Positions 22,501 to 39,815 of a stretch of 64,000 nucleotides of DNA are shown piece after piece (position 1 is the stretch's first letter; every line of letters begins with the position of its first letter). This stretch comes from Mycteria americana (Eukaryota > Chordata > Aves > Ciconiiformes > Ciconiidae), in assembly GCF_035582795.1 (NCBI RefSeq), contig NC_134370.1:48905501-48969500 (forward strand). The letters are read 5' to 3'. The notes under the pieces are model-generated. The model did no database searches. It was not told the origin of the DNA and saw only the letters and a list, made by a program, of their open reading frames with translations. Made by a program: the position numbers and the translations under genes.

Positions 22501-25403
22501 TGGCAGCGGCCCCGGAGCTCAGTGCCCTTGGGGGCGTGTGGTTTCCTCCTCTTCGGAAAGCCTCGGCTTTGAGGCAAAAATTAGGTAACGATTAAAAAAA
22601 AAGTCAGGCTGCTGCTTAAAAGTCACCCTGAGGAGGAAGAAGGTCTGTGCCAAAATATAGAAAGGGGCATCAGAGGCTCTGTAAAGGGCAGTTCCCGGTG
22701 CCGTTAACCGCCTACCCTGTAAAACTGATAAGCAAATTTCTTGCGCTATATTTATAACAATGCCACTGTCTGATGCCATGAATATCCACGGTCCGGGAAG
22801 GTAAAAATGCTGGGACTGGCTGGAGCATGTTCCTCTTGGCGGGGTTTGCTGGGACAGTTTCCTCTTTAAAAGAGAAAAAAAATACTCTTTATAAAGGCTC
22901 AAAAGCCCAAAGGCAGGCTATAAATTTTGTGTCCTCTCTGCATTTATAAAATATAAATGCTGGTGACATTCGTGAGCTGAAAGCCCAAACAACTGGCCTT
23001 CGGGACTGGAAAGATCCGGCTCTCACGCGGGGTGGAAAATGGCTTTTCCAACCTGCAGAAGGGCTGCGGTCCAGGGATGGACCCTCGGGCATCCCTTCCA
23101 GGTGATGCTACCTGACATCCCGACCCGGCTCCGGTGGGCAAAGCTCAGCCAGGATTTTCCAACTGGGGTCACGTCTCGGATGAAACCTCCATCCTGCTGC
23201 TTTTTCTTCTTTGGTTACTCTAAAATAGTGGTGTCGGAGCGCCTGGATGGTGGGAAGCGCTGACTCAGCGCTTTGGGGATGAGCAGCTGCTTGAGCAACA
23301 CCCAGGGCTGGCTCCTGCTCGGCGTCCCCACCGGGTGCCGGATGGGGAACAGGGCCGAAAACCCCGGCAGTGGGAAATTGTCTCTGCAGGGACACAGGGG
23401 AACTTTCTCTTAAACGAGCTCCTTCCAGAGTTTAGCTGAATCCCTCTAGGGACTGATGGAGGGCTGTAGTTTATTCCCTATTTTTCTTGGGCTGCATTTC
23501 AGACTGGCAGTATCCAGACCCTTTGCTGAAATTTTTACTCCACGTTGGGTATAAATTCAGGATTTAAGCAAAAATCAGCTTGAAAACAAAGAGAGTATGA
23601 GCCGGGGACGTTTCGGGGGTCCGCGTTCCCAGCTGATGCTCTCCGGTCCGGCATCATCCAGCACTGCCCTCCCTTGGGTCCTGGCCACCTCCGTGCAGTG
23701 TCCCCAGGCTCACGGTTGCCATCAAGTTGGGTTTGGGTGCCGTCTCGAGAGGCATTTCTTCATCAACAGCTCCGGGGCTGGCTGGGAATAAAACTGACTC
23801 GACGCACAGGGCCCAGATGCTGCGGTGATGGGCTTCACTGAAAACCCCAGTGCTCAGCCTCGAGTCCCCAAACTGTGTCCTTAGGGTGAGCGTCTGAGCC
23901 TCAGTTTCTCCTCTCTTATGCCAAAAATAAAGTGACTTGTGTCATGTCCCTGCTCTGGGGCAAGGTGAGGGAGGCGGTGGCAGTGTGACGCCTTTTCCGG
24001 AGGGGTCCGGGCACGGCTGCAGTGGAAACGGGGCTGCGTTTGCACTCGCTCTCTTCCTCCCCGTGGTTCTGCCCCTTATCTTCTTCCTCCTCCCGTCTCT
24101 GCCGGCCTTGCCCCTTGTTTCAGTTCCTCCTTCCCAACAGCTTGGGAGCTCAAAACATTTTGAGCTGCTGACAGCAGGGCTGGGAGCAGTGGCCGCCAAT
24201 GGCCCCAAATTGATACGATGAATTAATAAATACCTGGGTGGTTTTTGGGGTGTGCAGGCAGGGGTGCCCTGCCTGCATCCCATGCATCCCGCCCCGTGCC
24301 CCCAGCCCGGCATGACCCCAGCGCCCCGGCCCAAGAAAGCCGGGTTTGATGCTGGGGCCGGTGACTTCATCTCTTCCCGGGGGTCAAAGCGGCAAGAATA
24401 AAGCCGGGTTTGTTCCCCTCCCACGCGCCAGGGCAGGATGCGACCCAGCCTGGGGCCTCGGGGCGCTGCCGGGGGGAGCACGGCACCCCGGGTCGGTGCA
24501 TCCCCCTGGGATTTAGGAGCTGGCGGGAGCTCCTGTGTCCCGGAGTGCCAATGGGTTTTATCCTGCAGGAAATAGCTTTATTTTATTTCTTTTGGATCCT
24601 GAGCCTGGGAAGCTCCCAGGGCTGGATGTTTCCCCACGTGGGTCACCAGGCGCCATGGGAGAGCGGGGCTGTGGCTGCACAGCCCCCGGTGCTGCCAGGG
24701 AAGGGACTGAGATGCTTGCCGAGGTGTGAGCCTGGGGCTTGGGGGAGCTACTTCTTGCTGTCTGGATCCCCCGCCGCCCCGTGCCTCAGTTTCCCCCTTG
24801 GTGCTGCAGGGACCATGAACCGCCTTGCTGGCAGCCCCCCGTAGCTGGGTGGAGGAGGCTTTGCAGGGTGAGGCTGGGGGGATTTTGCAAGGCAGAGGCA
24901 GTCGTACACGTGCGAGTTGGAGGGTTTGAAGCTTCTCTCTCACTGCTGGTTCCCAGCCGGCCGCCATGGTGCAGTAACTGCCCCGGGCTGGAGAATGGGC
25001 TCCAGCTGCTCCTGGAGTTTGTCTCTGCTCTGTTCCCATCCTTGGGCATCTCTGTCCCTCTGTATGGTACCATATTTCTCCTCGCTCTGTTGATGCAGAT
25101 GCTGTGGTGGCCACGCAGCAGTATCCGTGCAAATACCTTATAATCCAGGCGAGTAGCTCCACACTGGTCCGGTCCCCAGCTGCAGCGGGGCTGAGCGGAC
25201 TCGGAGCTCCTGCATATGGGTTTTCACATCAGTTTGGGAACGTTTTGGAAGCAGTGCCTCGGACAGGACCTGTTCCTCTTGGCAGTAGAAGAGATGCTCG
25301 CATGGCCCAGGGAGCATCCTCTGCGGGGGGCTGCTCCCTGTGCATCGTCCTTACACAGCCCTCCCCACCATGCCCGGTTCTCAGTTGTCCTTTCCCGCTG
25401 CAG
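19572..25403 (+). other. CSK: CSK intron 1 (predicted)
   Basis: Runs from the GTGAGT donor to the TTTCCCGCTGCAG acceptor at 25,403. Nothing coding is recognised. It includes a T-run at 20,226-20,243 and a 21-bp near-palindrome of TTCTTC/GAAGAA at 21,068-21,088. Confidence 0.55.
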
Positions 25404-25408
25404 GTCTC

Positions 25409-25438
25409 ATGGTACCAAGTGACGTGTCCCCCCTGTGA
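25409..25438 (+). other. Upstream ORF in CSK exon 2
   Basis: ATG plus eight codons and TGA, wholly inside the 64-nt 5' UTR part of the first coding exon and ending 29 nt before the CSK start codon. Confidence 0.5.
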
Positions 25439-25467
25439 GATTTGTGCCCCCCCAACCTCCGGAGAAG

Positions 25468-30077
<4,610 letters not shown>

Positions 30078-30785
30078 GGGGGGGCTCACCCACCCCGGCA
30101 GCCGGAGAGGACCCACGCTGGGGGGGGAGACCGGAGTGTGGGCAGCCCCCCTGCCTGGCCCCGGCACCAGGAGCGGCTGGAAGGGAACCCCGGGGGTGTT
30201 CCCCCCCCCAATTCTTCCGGTTGCTTCCAAACTTCCAAATCAGTCTTTTTTTTTTTTTTTTGGTCAGGTTTTGGGGTTTTTTTGGTCTCCCAGGCTCTTT
30301 TTTTTTTTTTTGGATTTTTGGGTGTTTTTTTTTGTTTTCTCAGTTTTGGGGGGTTTTTGTTGTTTTTTGGTTGGTTTTTTATTATTTCAAGCAGGGCCCA
30401 GCTGAGCACTGGGCATTTTACTAAAGTACGAATCTTATTTTTTAATGTAATTAAAAGAAGAAAAAAAAAAAAAAAAGAGATAAGAAGGTTAATAAAAGAA
30501 GAATAATAATAAAATAAATAAGCCAATGAAACGGACACACGAAAAGGAAACCCCAACGACAGAAGTGATGGTTAAAGGGGAGACGCTGGACTCGCCGCCC
30601 GGTCGGGAGAGCGCGGCCGCGTCCCCGCGAGACGCTTTTTTTTGGGTTGTTTTGCTTTAAACTCGTTGCAATGTTTGCATGCTGTCTCCAGAGGCCTTTT
30701 TTTCCAGTCCTGTCCAGTGCTTTATTCTCATGTAATGCTACCGACTGTGAGATAAAAACGGTAATAAAAAAACCATTCCATACGG
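30078..30785 (+). other. CSK: CSK 3' UTR with polyadenylation signals
   Basis: A long U-rich part (30,245-30,385) is followed by an A-rich part (30,450-30,525). The last AATAAA is at 30,763-30,768; earlier AATAAA copies near 30,490 and 30,510 could give shorter ends. The end at about 30,785 is inferred. Confidence 0.6.
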
Positions 30786-30789
30786 ACGC

Positions 30790-33700
30790 GGCACATCCCG
30801 CCTCGCCACCCCTCTGTCTCTCGCTGTGCTCCCATGGGATGAAGCCCTGTGGGGAGACACAGCACCCTGGGGGTCCTGGGATCCCCTGACAGGTTACAAG
30901 GTGGGGACAGTCCCCCCATCTCTGCCTAGAGTCCCCACGTAGCTGGGATGAGCAGCCTGGGCATCACTTGGCTCCATCCCACGCATGAGAACTAGCGAGG
31001 CTGTGACAGTGATGAAGCTGCCAAGTGATGGCAAAGCTCCCCTTTAAGCCAGGCTTTATCTTCCACCCTTGGAGATGCTCGGACCAGCTGGGGGAAGATG
31101 TGAGGATGCATTTTGGGGCTGATGCCTGGACCTGGTGGACCGTGTTCTGGCTAAAGACAGGACCCCCCAACCCCAAAGGAGGTGTCCCCACGGAGTCCCT
31201 GCACTCTTGAAGGGTGTTGGGTGGAGGTGGCATCTGGCACGCAGGGCTCAGCAGGTTTAAAATAGTTCCCTTCAGCCAAGGGAGAATTATGCAGCGTTAA
31301 ACGATGCGTGGGGCATTGGCTTTACTGGCTGCCTGGTTCGGAAGGCAGAGTTGGGATCTCTCAGTCTGTTTGGGGCCAGGATTGGGACCAAGACTCCTCT
31401 TGGGGAGGGGGGGAGGAGAAAACAGGGAGCTCTGGGACAGCAGGCGCAGCTCAGGTCTAGGAGGGATGGGTGGGATGGAGGATGGAGTGACACAGCCTTC
31501 GAGAGCCCTCGGGCGCGGAGGGGAGGTGGCAGTGGCTGTGGAAGTCGAGTGCTCCCGACCCCGTTCCCCTGAGACCTCAGGGTGTCCGGATGTCCAGAGG
31601 AGATGGATGTGGTGGAGCTTGATCCACTGTAGGGTTTCATTTCTCCTGGACTAATGCCCCCCCCACCTCTTGTCCATTCCCCCCCCCCCATTCCTCCTAG
31701 TGCTCCAGCAGGCCCCAGCCGTATAAGCAGCTTTACTTTTCAGGCTTATGAAGATTAAAGTCATTTACAGGCAAAGCCTGCAAGAAACATGGCTTTTGAA
31801 ATGGCGAGAAATGCCCGGCACCTTCATGTGATGGTAGATATCAGCAAACAGGGAGGAGGTTTGGTCCAGTCCCCCATCGCATCCCCTCTGGTCCCCTTGC
31901 CCCAGGTTACCACTAGCCGATGGACCCCTGCCAGCCATCAAAAAAACGGGAGAAAACCCGAACCAAAACTCTTTTAGTCCTTTGGTTTTCCTCTAAATGG
32001 CACCGTGCTGCCGATCTCTGTGACTATGCCTGCTCCCATGGGCAGGGTTTGGGAGGGTTTGGTGCCGTACTGACATCCTCAGCATCCTCTGGGATGTAGC
32101 TGGAGGATGCCGAGAGAGGGCTGCTGTAAGAAATGCCAGTCTTCACTGCAAAGAGGGGAGCTTAAATCTGCCAAGCCCCTCCTGCTGCCAGTGTCTGTGC
32201 CTCAGTTTCCCCCATACAGGGCTGTTTGCTCCTGACTCCTGTCTCCGAGCCCCCTGCTTTGGGCTGCTGCCTGGTGAGGCACAGCCGAGGACAGCCTGTA
32301 TCCCACTAAATGTTTCTCCCCAGGGATTTTGGGACCATTTCCATCAGCTGTGAACCCATCAGCAAGCTGTGGACCAGCTCTGCCCGCCGCCGCTCGTGTG
32401 GGAAGAGGGGACAGGCTGCTGGCTCCTGTGTGACACCCAGGGGCTACTGTGGCTCTCGGGTGCTAGCTCGCAACGTCCCCTCCTCCTCCTCCTCCTCCTC
32501 CTCCTCCTCCTCCCGTCGGCAACGAGGAGATCGGCATTGGGCCCAGTTGTGTCAGCTCCAATCCTGCCTCAAGTTCGCAGTGTGAATCATCATCGGCAAC
32601 AGCAGGCAGGGAGTTATTTCTGCCGCCTGTGAGGCCAGCGCTGCCGAACACCGGGGTGCCCGTGCCATGGCACAAACGGACCTTGCCTCTCCCTACGCCT
32701 TTGCCACATGGCATGCAAGGAGGGCAGAGACGCAGGGAGGTCCTGGTTTAAAAAGCTCCTGAAAGTTCAGCCTTCAGTTCTGGCAGCCCTCGTGCCTCTC
32801 CTCTCTGCACCCCTGGTCAGGATCCCAGCTTGGACTGGAGCTTAGCATCCCCAGCTGGCTCAGGGTATCTGCTGCCAGGGATCAGCCGGGCTGGGAGTGT
32901 CTTGGTCTGCAGAAGCTGCAGGAGGTGAAAGGACGATCTCTGAAGTCACACGTGCTTTGCTCTTCCTTCCCTAGCCATCACCTCTGTCCCAGCCTTGCCG
33001 GCTCCTCCACCTGCCCCCCTGCACGGACTCACTGGGGTCACCCTGGCCAGAGCATCTCTTCCAGCGCTGGCTCTGGCTCCCTCGGTGCTGCCTGTCCCTG
33101 CCCTGCTGCCCTCTGCTCCTTGCAGATATCCTCTCCCTTCTCCATCGGGGCTCTTGCCTTTGGCTTTGGCTCTTCCTGAGCGCCTTCCCCATGTCCCAGC
33201 CCCTGCCTGCCTTCTCCCCCTTACCCCAAGAGCCCCAGAGACGTGGAGAGCCTTCCTCTTCTAAACAAATAAAAACCAAGACTCACTTCAAATGAAATCA
33301 GAGCGCCCATCTGTTCCCAGCACAATTCCAGCTGCAGCAATCGCTTACTGCTTCCCATTTCCCAGGGTTGCAAAGCATCCATCCCAAGAGGAAGGGGTGT
33401 AATGTGCCCAGGCAGGCCCCCTCCCAAACTGCCCACTGCTTAATTCTCTCAGTGCTGCTCGGAGCAAATTACCAGCTCTAATTATGGCCCAACGAGGCTT
33501 CTTCTGCTCCATCCGTGATGTGCAGGCTTCCGAACCCCTGGCAGACCCCGCCAGCATCTGTGCACTGCCTGCACCTCCTCCCGCTCTGCGACTGACTTTA
33601 TCACGAGGACTATTTTTAGCGTGATGTACAAAGCCGTTCCCATCACCGGTTGGTGTCGTTCACCTCTCCAGCTCCGCTCTCTGGCTTTTCCTTCCGAGCA

Positions 33701-36700
33701 CTCCAGGAAATGAAGGCAAGGCTGGAAAGATTGCCCGTGGGAAAACTGTGCGTGTGTGTGTGGCTGTGTGTGTGTTTCAGCTGGCGTGTGCCTTTGCTCC
33801 GGGCTTGCTCTCCACCACCGGCAGCGAAGCAGCACATGGTCTCCCCATGTGCCTGTTTACATGCTCTGTGTGTCTGTCCGTGTATATTTGTGTCACTGCT
33901 CGGGTGCAGACTCTGCCGTGGGAGCCCCACCTCACCCCAATCACCTCCCTCTTCTTCCTCACCCCCCCAACAGCATCTCTCCTCCCAGCACGTGTGCCAA
34001 CAGGGATTATAACCACCCCTGCTCTGTGCGACCTGCTCCCCTGCCTGGTTACCCTCCTCTTCTGATAATGCACCCACGGCATCCCCAACATCCTCCATCC
34101 CTTGGGGTGAAGGCTGTATGTCCCCCTCCACACGGCTCTGGCAGGACCGTTCCCATCCCACCCATCCCAAAGCGCTCAAAATCCTAATTCTAAGTCTGGG
34201 CAGCCCTGTGCTCAGCCAGACACCGTGATGAGATGAGGGAGTTCAGAGGAAAGTAGGGGGACATCTCAGCAGCATCCCCACTCCCAGCTTCCCTTCCCAG
34301 GTACCATCCGGGGTCTCCCAGGGGATGTTCTGCCAGGCCACCCCAGGGTGAGGAGGGGGATGGCCAGCCAGAGGTGCCAGGTTTGTCAGGGTACCTGGCT
34401 GTCGCATCTTCTCCTGCCTAGAAATAAATGGGGAGGGCCTGATCCTTTCCGTGTGCTGGCATTAAACCTCCCTGGGCAGTGAGGGCTCTGATGGTCTTCA
34501 GCTTGTGGGAATCTGAACAAAATAATTTGTAGTGCACATACATGCGTGTGTATATACACGTGTGCATACCCATAACAGAGGTTTAAGGGCGATATATTGC
34601 ACAGAACAGTAGGGTATTCATTATCAAAATAATGCTAGCAATATAAAACTATTTAGTTGTTATATACTGGGAAAGAGAAGAGATGGGCATGACCCTGTAA
34701 AGGCCCTTGCAATATCTTCCTTTGTGCCCCCTCTCACAGTCAGCCGGTGCTGCCACAAGCACAGGCAGTGAAATCCCCACTGAGGGATGCTCTGCAGCCG
34801 CATGAATGCATGAGAGCTTGGGATGCAATTAAACACAAGTTTAAAAAAAAAAAAATAAAATTCATTACCTGATGCAACATGTGACATAGAGCCTATGTGA
34901 TATATAGCACTCCCTGAGTATAATTAAGGCTTAAAATCGATTAAGAACAGTAATAAACCCCCCTCTTTGGGATTTCTTTGTCCTTAGGCAATGATGACAG
35001 ATTTTTGGAACTTAAAGGCTTGGTTCTATAGGAGTAGGAAGGCTTTGCATTGAAATGGCTTCCCTAGGTCATGAAAAGGCAGCTTTGATTTCATTTCCAT
35101 ACAAAGCTGACTGCTGCATCGCGTTTCATCTTCCTCGGCCAAGACAAAGTCCCGACGCTTTTGGCTTTATTTAATGACATTCAAGTAACATGAAAGGAAG
35201 TAATTTTATTTGATAATTTACAACACCCTTACCCTAAACTTTCTTTATTCCCTATGTTAATGACGCAGTGGCACTTTTACCCCAATGAGTGCTGAGCAGA
35301 AGAGAACTCACTGCCCTTTGAAGGGATGCTACAGCTCAAGACCACAGGACATTTTTCTCTTGAGCTTTTGGTAGTTGAAGCTTGTGGTGGTCCATAACAG
35401 TACTGGGACCCTCTGGCCAGGCTGTCCCCCCTGCGGTCCCTCTGCGTTTCCCCCCCAGATCCCAGTGCTTCAGACCCTCAGCATTTTCTTAATAACTTCT
35501 TAATAACTGTCCTGGAGTAATAGCTACCTTCTTACAGCTAAGTATTTTACACAGAGAAGCTGATTGTGCCAGTGAGGATACCTTCACAGGATACCACACT
35601 GAGGATACCACAACATACCTTCATCGGCTGCTCTATGGAAAAAAAAAAAGATGTTTCAGCAGAGATTAATTAGTATTGAGGTTTAATCAGTTCCTGCTCT
35701 ATTGCTTTTTTGCTGGTGGAGACCTCAAAGAAAGGGGGCAGATGTCCCCCACTGTGCCCAAGGCAAGAGCCACCTCACTGCTGGCAGCAGCTCCCTGCCC
35801 AGGGGATGCTCAGTTCCTGGGTCTGTTCCAGATGCCGTCATCACGGGATGGATGTCACTGTGCCTTATCCCCATGCCCGGAGCAGGCAGCTGCCCCGGCT
35901 TCGTGGCAGCGATGGGCACAGCAGGGTATCCCTGTCCCCATCCCGCTGGAGCATCCCCACCAGCAGGTGGGAAGAGCAGAGGTGACTCTGCTCCTGTGCA
36001 CCCAGGGTCAGGGCTGAGCGCAGAGGTCCCTGTGTTTGCAGTGCCTGTCCCTGTCACAAGAAGTGACAATCAACCGCCAAGTGCAAGCGTGACTTCTCCC
36101 AGCAGAGAGGCTGCCTGCTTTATTTAGAAACGCCTTCTCATTTCCTCCCCTGTCGCGTCTCCAGCACACACACACGTCTTTCCAGGATTAACTCACCTAC
36201 TCAGGGTCTTCAAAGGTTTAAACCTTTGTGTTCCCCTGGATTTCAGGCTGACAAGGATGAGGTTGCTGCCCTTCAGTGGCCTTATTGCTATTGCATTGCA
36301 AGTCAAGGTCACAGCGCTTCCCCTCCCCTGTACAATCTATGGGATAACTCCAAGAACCATCCACTCCAGGAAATCCTGGCCATTTCTGGTCCCCTTCAGG
36401 GATCTCTGGAGCATCCTATGAAACCCTGGTTGAGGGGAGAGCTTCCAGGTGTGGCTTTGGAGCCGGTTCTCCCATTACCTGGAAAGAAGAGCTGAAATGA
36501 TCCCTCTCACCATGGCAAAGGGAATGGAACTGCTTGCATCCTATTCAAATCAGATGTCAATGCTGAGAGAGGATCCTCTTAACTTCCACCAGCTTGTCTG
36601 AGGCTGGCTGCTACTGGAGGACGTTTCATCTCCTTCCCGTCTAATCCACGGAGATGTGTGATATAGCTTAAGCTAATATAATAGGTCATGCAAGGATTTA

Positions 36701-38800
36701 CATCTCATTACTGCAGGTTAGAGTCCTGGGAGGAGGATGAGTCATTCTTACTTGAATATATTTCAGGGATAAGGAATAGTTCAGCTGCCCAAAGAAAAGC
36801 AAATGGGAAATCAACCACCTTGAAGCATTGCCGTGGGCTTGATCACCTCTGCACCCTCTGAGTTCCCTCTCTCTTCCACCTCCAGATGGGACACTGGCCT
36901 CCCTGGAAAGAGCATGGCCCAAAGAGCCAAAGGGATGGGAGAGCTGCCAGCAGCTGTGAGACCTTGCTGGAGGTCCTTTCCTTTGCCTTTTGCTCCATCC
37001 CTAAAAACCAGTTCCCCAACCACCCTGGGCTGCAAGAGGCTGCAAAGAACAACCTCATGGTCCCCCTCCGTGGGGCACGTCCATCTCCTGGTGAGGTAGC
37101 ATCCCTGCCACAAGTGACTGAGTCCCAGCCGCTGCTGGTAATCACATGCTAATTTTCACCTAGCTGCTTTGGCCAAGCATTTCTACTCATCAAGAGCTGT
37201 TTTCTCTTAGTTTCTCAGACAGGGAGGCTACATGGTAGCTGACCCATCTAACCCAGCTGGAAAAAATCGGTCCTGACTTCAAGTCTCTTACTGTTAGTGA
37301 ATGCTTAGATAGAAATCCAGACTGAACAAGCTCCTAGGACCAGCCACATCAGAAGTCTGCTCTGGACTGACCCAAAGCTCAAACCTGCCCGGCATCCAAG
37401 GCCAAAGCAGCTCTGGGACACAAGCAGGGATGCTTTTCCTCCTCTCTGCCCCTCTTTTCATCCAGTTCTTCTCTGACTGACAGCCAAAACTTGAACACAC
37501 TGTTGGCGATGGGAGGTCTGCAGAGTGCCTGGGGCTCTCAGCCTATTTCTAAGCAGGCTGTGAAAGCTCATTGTGGGTTAAAATTCATTTTCCATGGGCT
37601 GTCCATGGGAAAATGCTTAGAGGGTCTGCAGATCGGTGTGAAAAGTGAAAATAATCACTGCAAACATTTGGTAGGAGTCGTGAGCAGCCAGCTCAGGGTT
37701 GGCTCAGGGCAGACAGCAGCCACAGGGGCATCTGAGTGGTGGTGAGATGCTGTGGGTGATGCTGAGCTGTGACAAATGGTGCCTCGGACAGGTCTCTCTC
37801 AGCCTCATGGCTGTGTGGAAAGGCAATTTGCACGTTCAGATGAATGCAGGGGAACTGCTGGCATCATTCAGGGGGCTCTGCTCTGCCAGGATTTAGCCGT
37901 AGCCCCAGAGAGCCTTCACTGGGACAAATTCCCTTTTCTCACTTCCAAAAGTGGGCTCTGATCCATAACAGCAGTGGTCACTGCCTAACTGCTGATCCGA
38001 TTATTATCCAAGAAAAATACTTTTTTTTTTTTTTAATTTTCCTTTTAAGACAAATTTTTGCCTGGCGCTACCTTGGACAAGGGGGAAAGGGAGAAGGTGG
38101 GACGATTCCCCCTCCCTCTTTCACTTTATCGCTTCACAGCTGTTCCATCATTTTAATCTGCAGAGATTGTCTTTAAATTTCGGAAATGAAATGATTTCCC
38201 GCAAGCCGGGATTGGGGTTTGGATCCACGCTCATTTTTCATGAGCAGAGAAGAAAAAGGGAGAAATGTATGTTAAAGCCAGGCTGGCCATCTGGAAGGGA
38301 GGTGCATTTCTGTTGCCATTAATTGCTCACTCCCGAAGGCCCACGAGATGGCTGCAGTCAAAGGAAATAGCAGGAGTGGGAGTGGGAGTGGGGTAGGATG
38401 GGATACAGGAGAGCTGGAGGGGCCGAGGGAATTACGCAAGGAAATCAATGCCTGCTCTGTCCTCGGCCTCCTGATTTAGGTGACCGATGAACACGTGGGT
38501 CCCTGGGCCAGCTCTGGTACATCAGCGAGGCAGTGCTTGTGGGGATTGATAGCAGCTTTTATTAGGATTAATTAATATCATTAATACCACTAGGAAAGAG
38601 AGGAACAAGCTTTTGGCCATGACGGCCCTTCGATCTGCGAGCAAACAACAGTTGCGACTCGTGTGTGGTACATAGGGCTTTTACAGAGCGCTAAATCCCG
38701 GCTCTTCCTCCAGCCAGACCCAAAGCATGGGGAATAGAGTGGAAAAAAGGTGTTTCTGTGGGCTTGCTCCGCCGCAGCCCCTCGATGGGATAAGACAGCC
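30790..38800. other. Intergenic region CSK-CPLX3, no gene recognised
   Basis: Mammals have LMAN1L here; I see no exon resembling an L-type lectin on either strand. It contains a (TCC)n run at 32,480-32,513, a TG-rich tract at 33,749-33,776 and AT-rich patches at 34,500-34,660, 35,160-35,230 and 38,550-38,600. Confidence 0.55.
32480..32513. repeat. (TCC)n microsatellite
   Basis: Eleven perfect TCC units. Confidence 0.9.
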
Positions 38801-38819
38801 AGGCATCATGGCTAGCTGT

Positions 38820-39260
38820 CCCCGAACAGGAGGAGACGAGGGCACGGCGCCCGGGAGGGTCGGGCAGGGCTCACGGCAGCCCCCACCATCCATCCCTCCC
38901 CCGTGCCCCGGGGCCGGCAGTGCGGGCTGCCGCCGGGAGCCGCTGCCTGCGGGGCTGGGGGCTCCGGGGCCCCTTCCCCGCCGGAGTTTGCCCCGGGGGG
39001 TGGCGGGACCCTCGTGCCCCCGGAGCGGGTTGGGGTGGCGGCGGCTCCGCCTCTCTGCCGGGCGGCGGGGGGCGGCGGGGGCGGCGGGGGCCGGGCGGGA
39101 GGCGGTGCCGCCGCCCGCCGCGCACACACCGGAGCTGTCCGCGCCCCGGTGCTGCAGCGCCGGCCGCTCCGCGCCGCTCGGGCTCCGCTCCCCGGTCAGC
39201 CCGGCCCCGCCATGGGCGGCGGGGCGGCGCGGCCCCGCTGATCCCCGGCAGCCCCGACAG
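38820..39260. promoter_or_regulatory. CpG island upstream of CPLX3
   Basis: Dense CpG and GGCGGCGGGGG-type sequence about 0.6-1.0 kb before the CPLX3 start codon. It may hold the CPLX3 promoter and an unseen noncoding exon. No TATA box or coding exon is supported. Confidence 0.5.
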
Positions 39261-39289
39261 CCCGGCTCCCGGCCCCCGGGAACCGGGCT

Positions 39290-39540
39290 CCACAGCATCC
39301 CGGGAGCTCACCTCCGCAGCGTCCCGGCTCCTCGATAACCCGGTACTCCGGCATCCCGGGAGCTCGGCTCCGCTGCACGCCGGCATCCCGGGAACTCGAT
39401 ACTCCGGCGCCTCGGGAACTCACCTCCACGGCATCCCGGCTCCCCGGGAACTCGGTACTCCGGCGTCCCGGGAACTCGGCTCCACTGACCCCGGCTCCTC
39501 AATAACCCGGTACTCCGGCTCCCCGGGAACTCGTACCCGC
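39290..39540. repeat. GC-rich minisatellite with ~56-bp composite unit
   Basis: Alternating units of about 22 and 34 bp, each starting with CTCC and containing CCCGGGAACTCGG-like cores and ACCCGGTA ends, in about four composite copies. The pattern decays into CCCCAGCTCC-like sequence up to the CPLX3 start codon. Confidence 0.75.
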
Positions 39541-39815
39541 AGCACCCCAGCTTCCCAGCAACTCCCTACTCCTGGCACCCCAGCACCGAGCATACCTCAG
39601 CTCCCCGGCACTCCGGCGCACTCTTAGCCCGGTACCCCGGGCTCCCCCATAACTCAGCAACCCCATCTTCCCCGCTCCTCCATACCCCAGAACCCCATCT
39701 CCCCACTAACCCCGGATCTCCCAGCACCCCAGCTCCACAGTAACTCCACACCCCGGCTCCAGGGTCCTCGTGCTCCCCCAGCCCCCGGGCTCCCCAGCCC
39801 CCCAGGACTGCGACC

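Noticed and set aside
39290-39640. Regular repeats resembling a CRISPR array or a repeat protein
   Set aside because: Units are degenerate, of alternating length and without unique spacers. In a bird genome this is a minisatellite.
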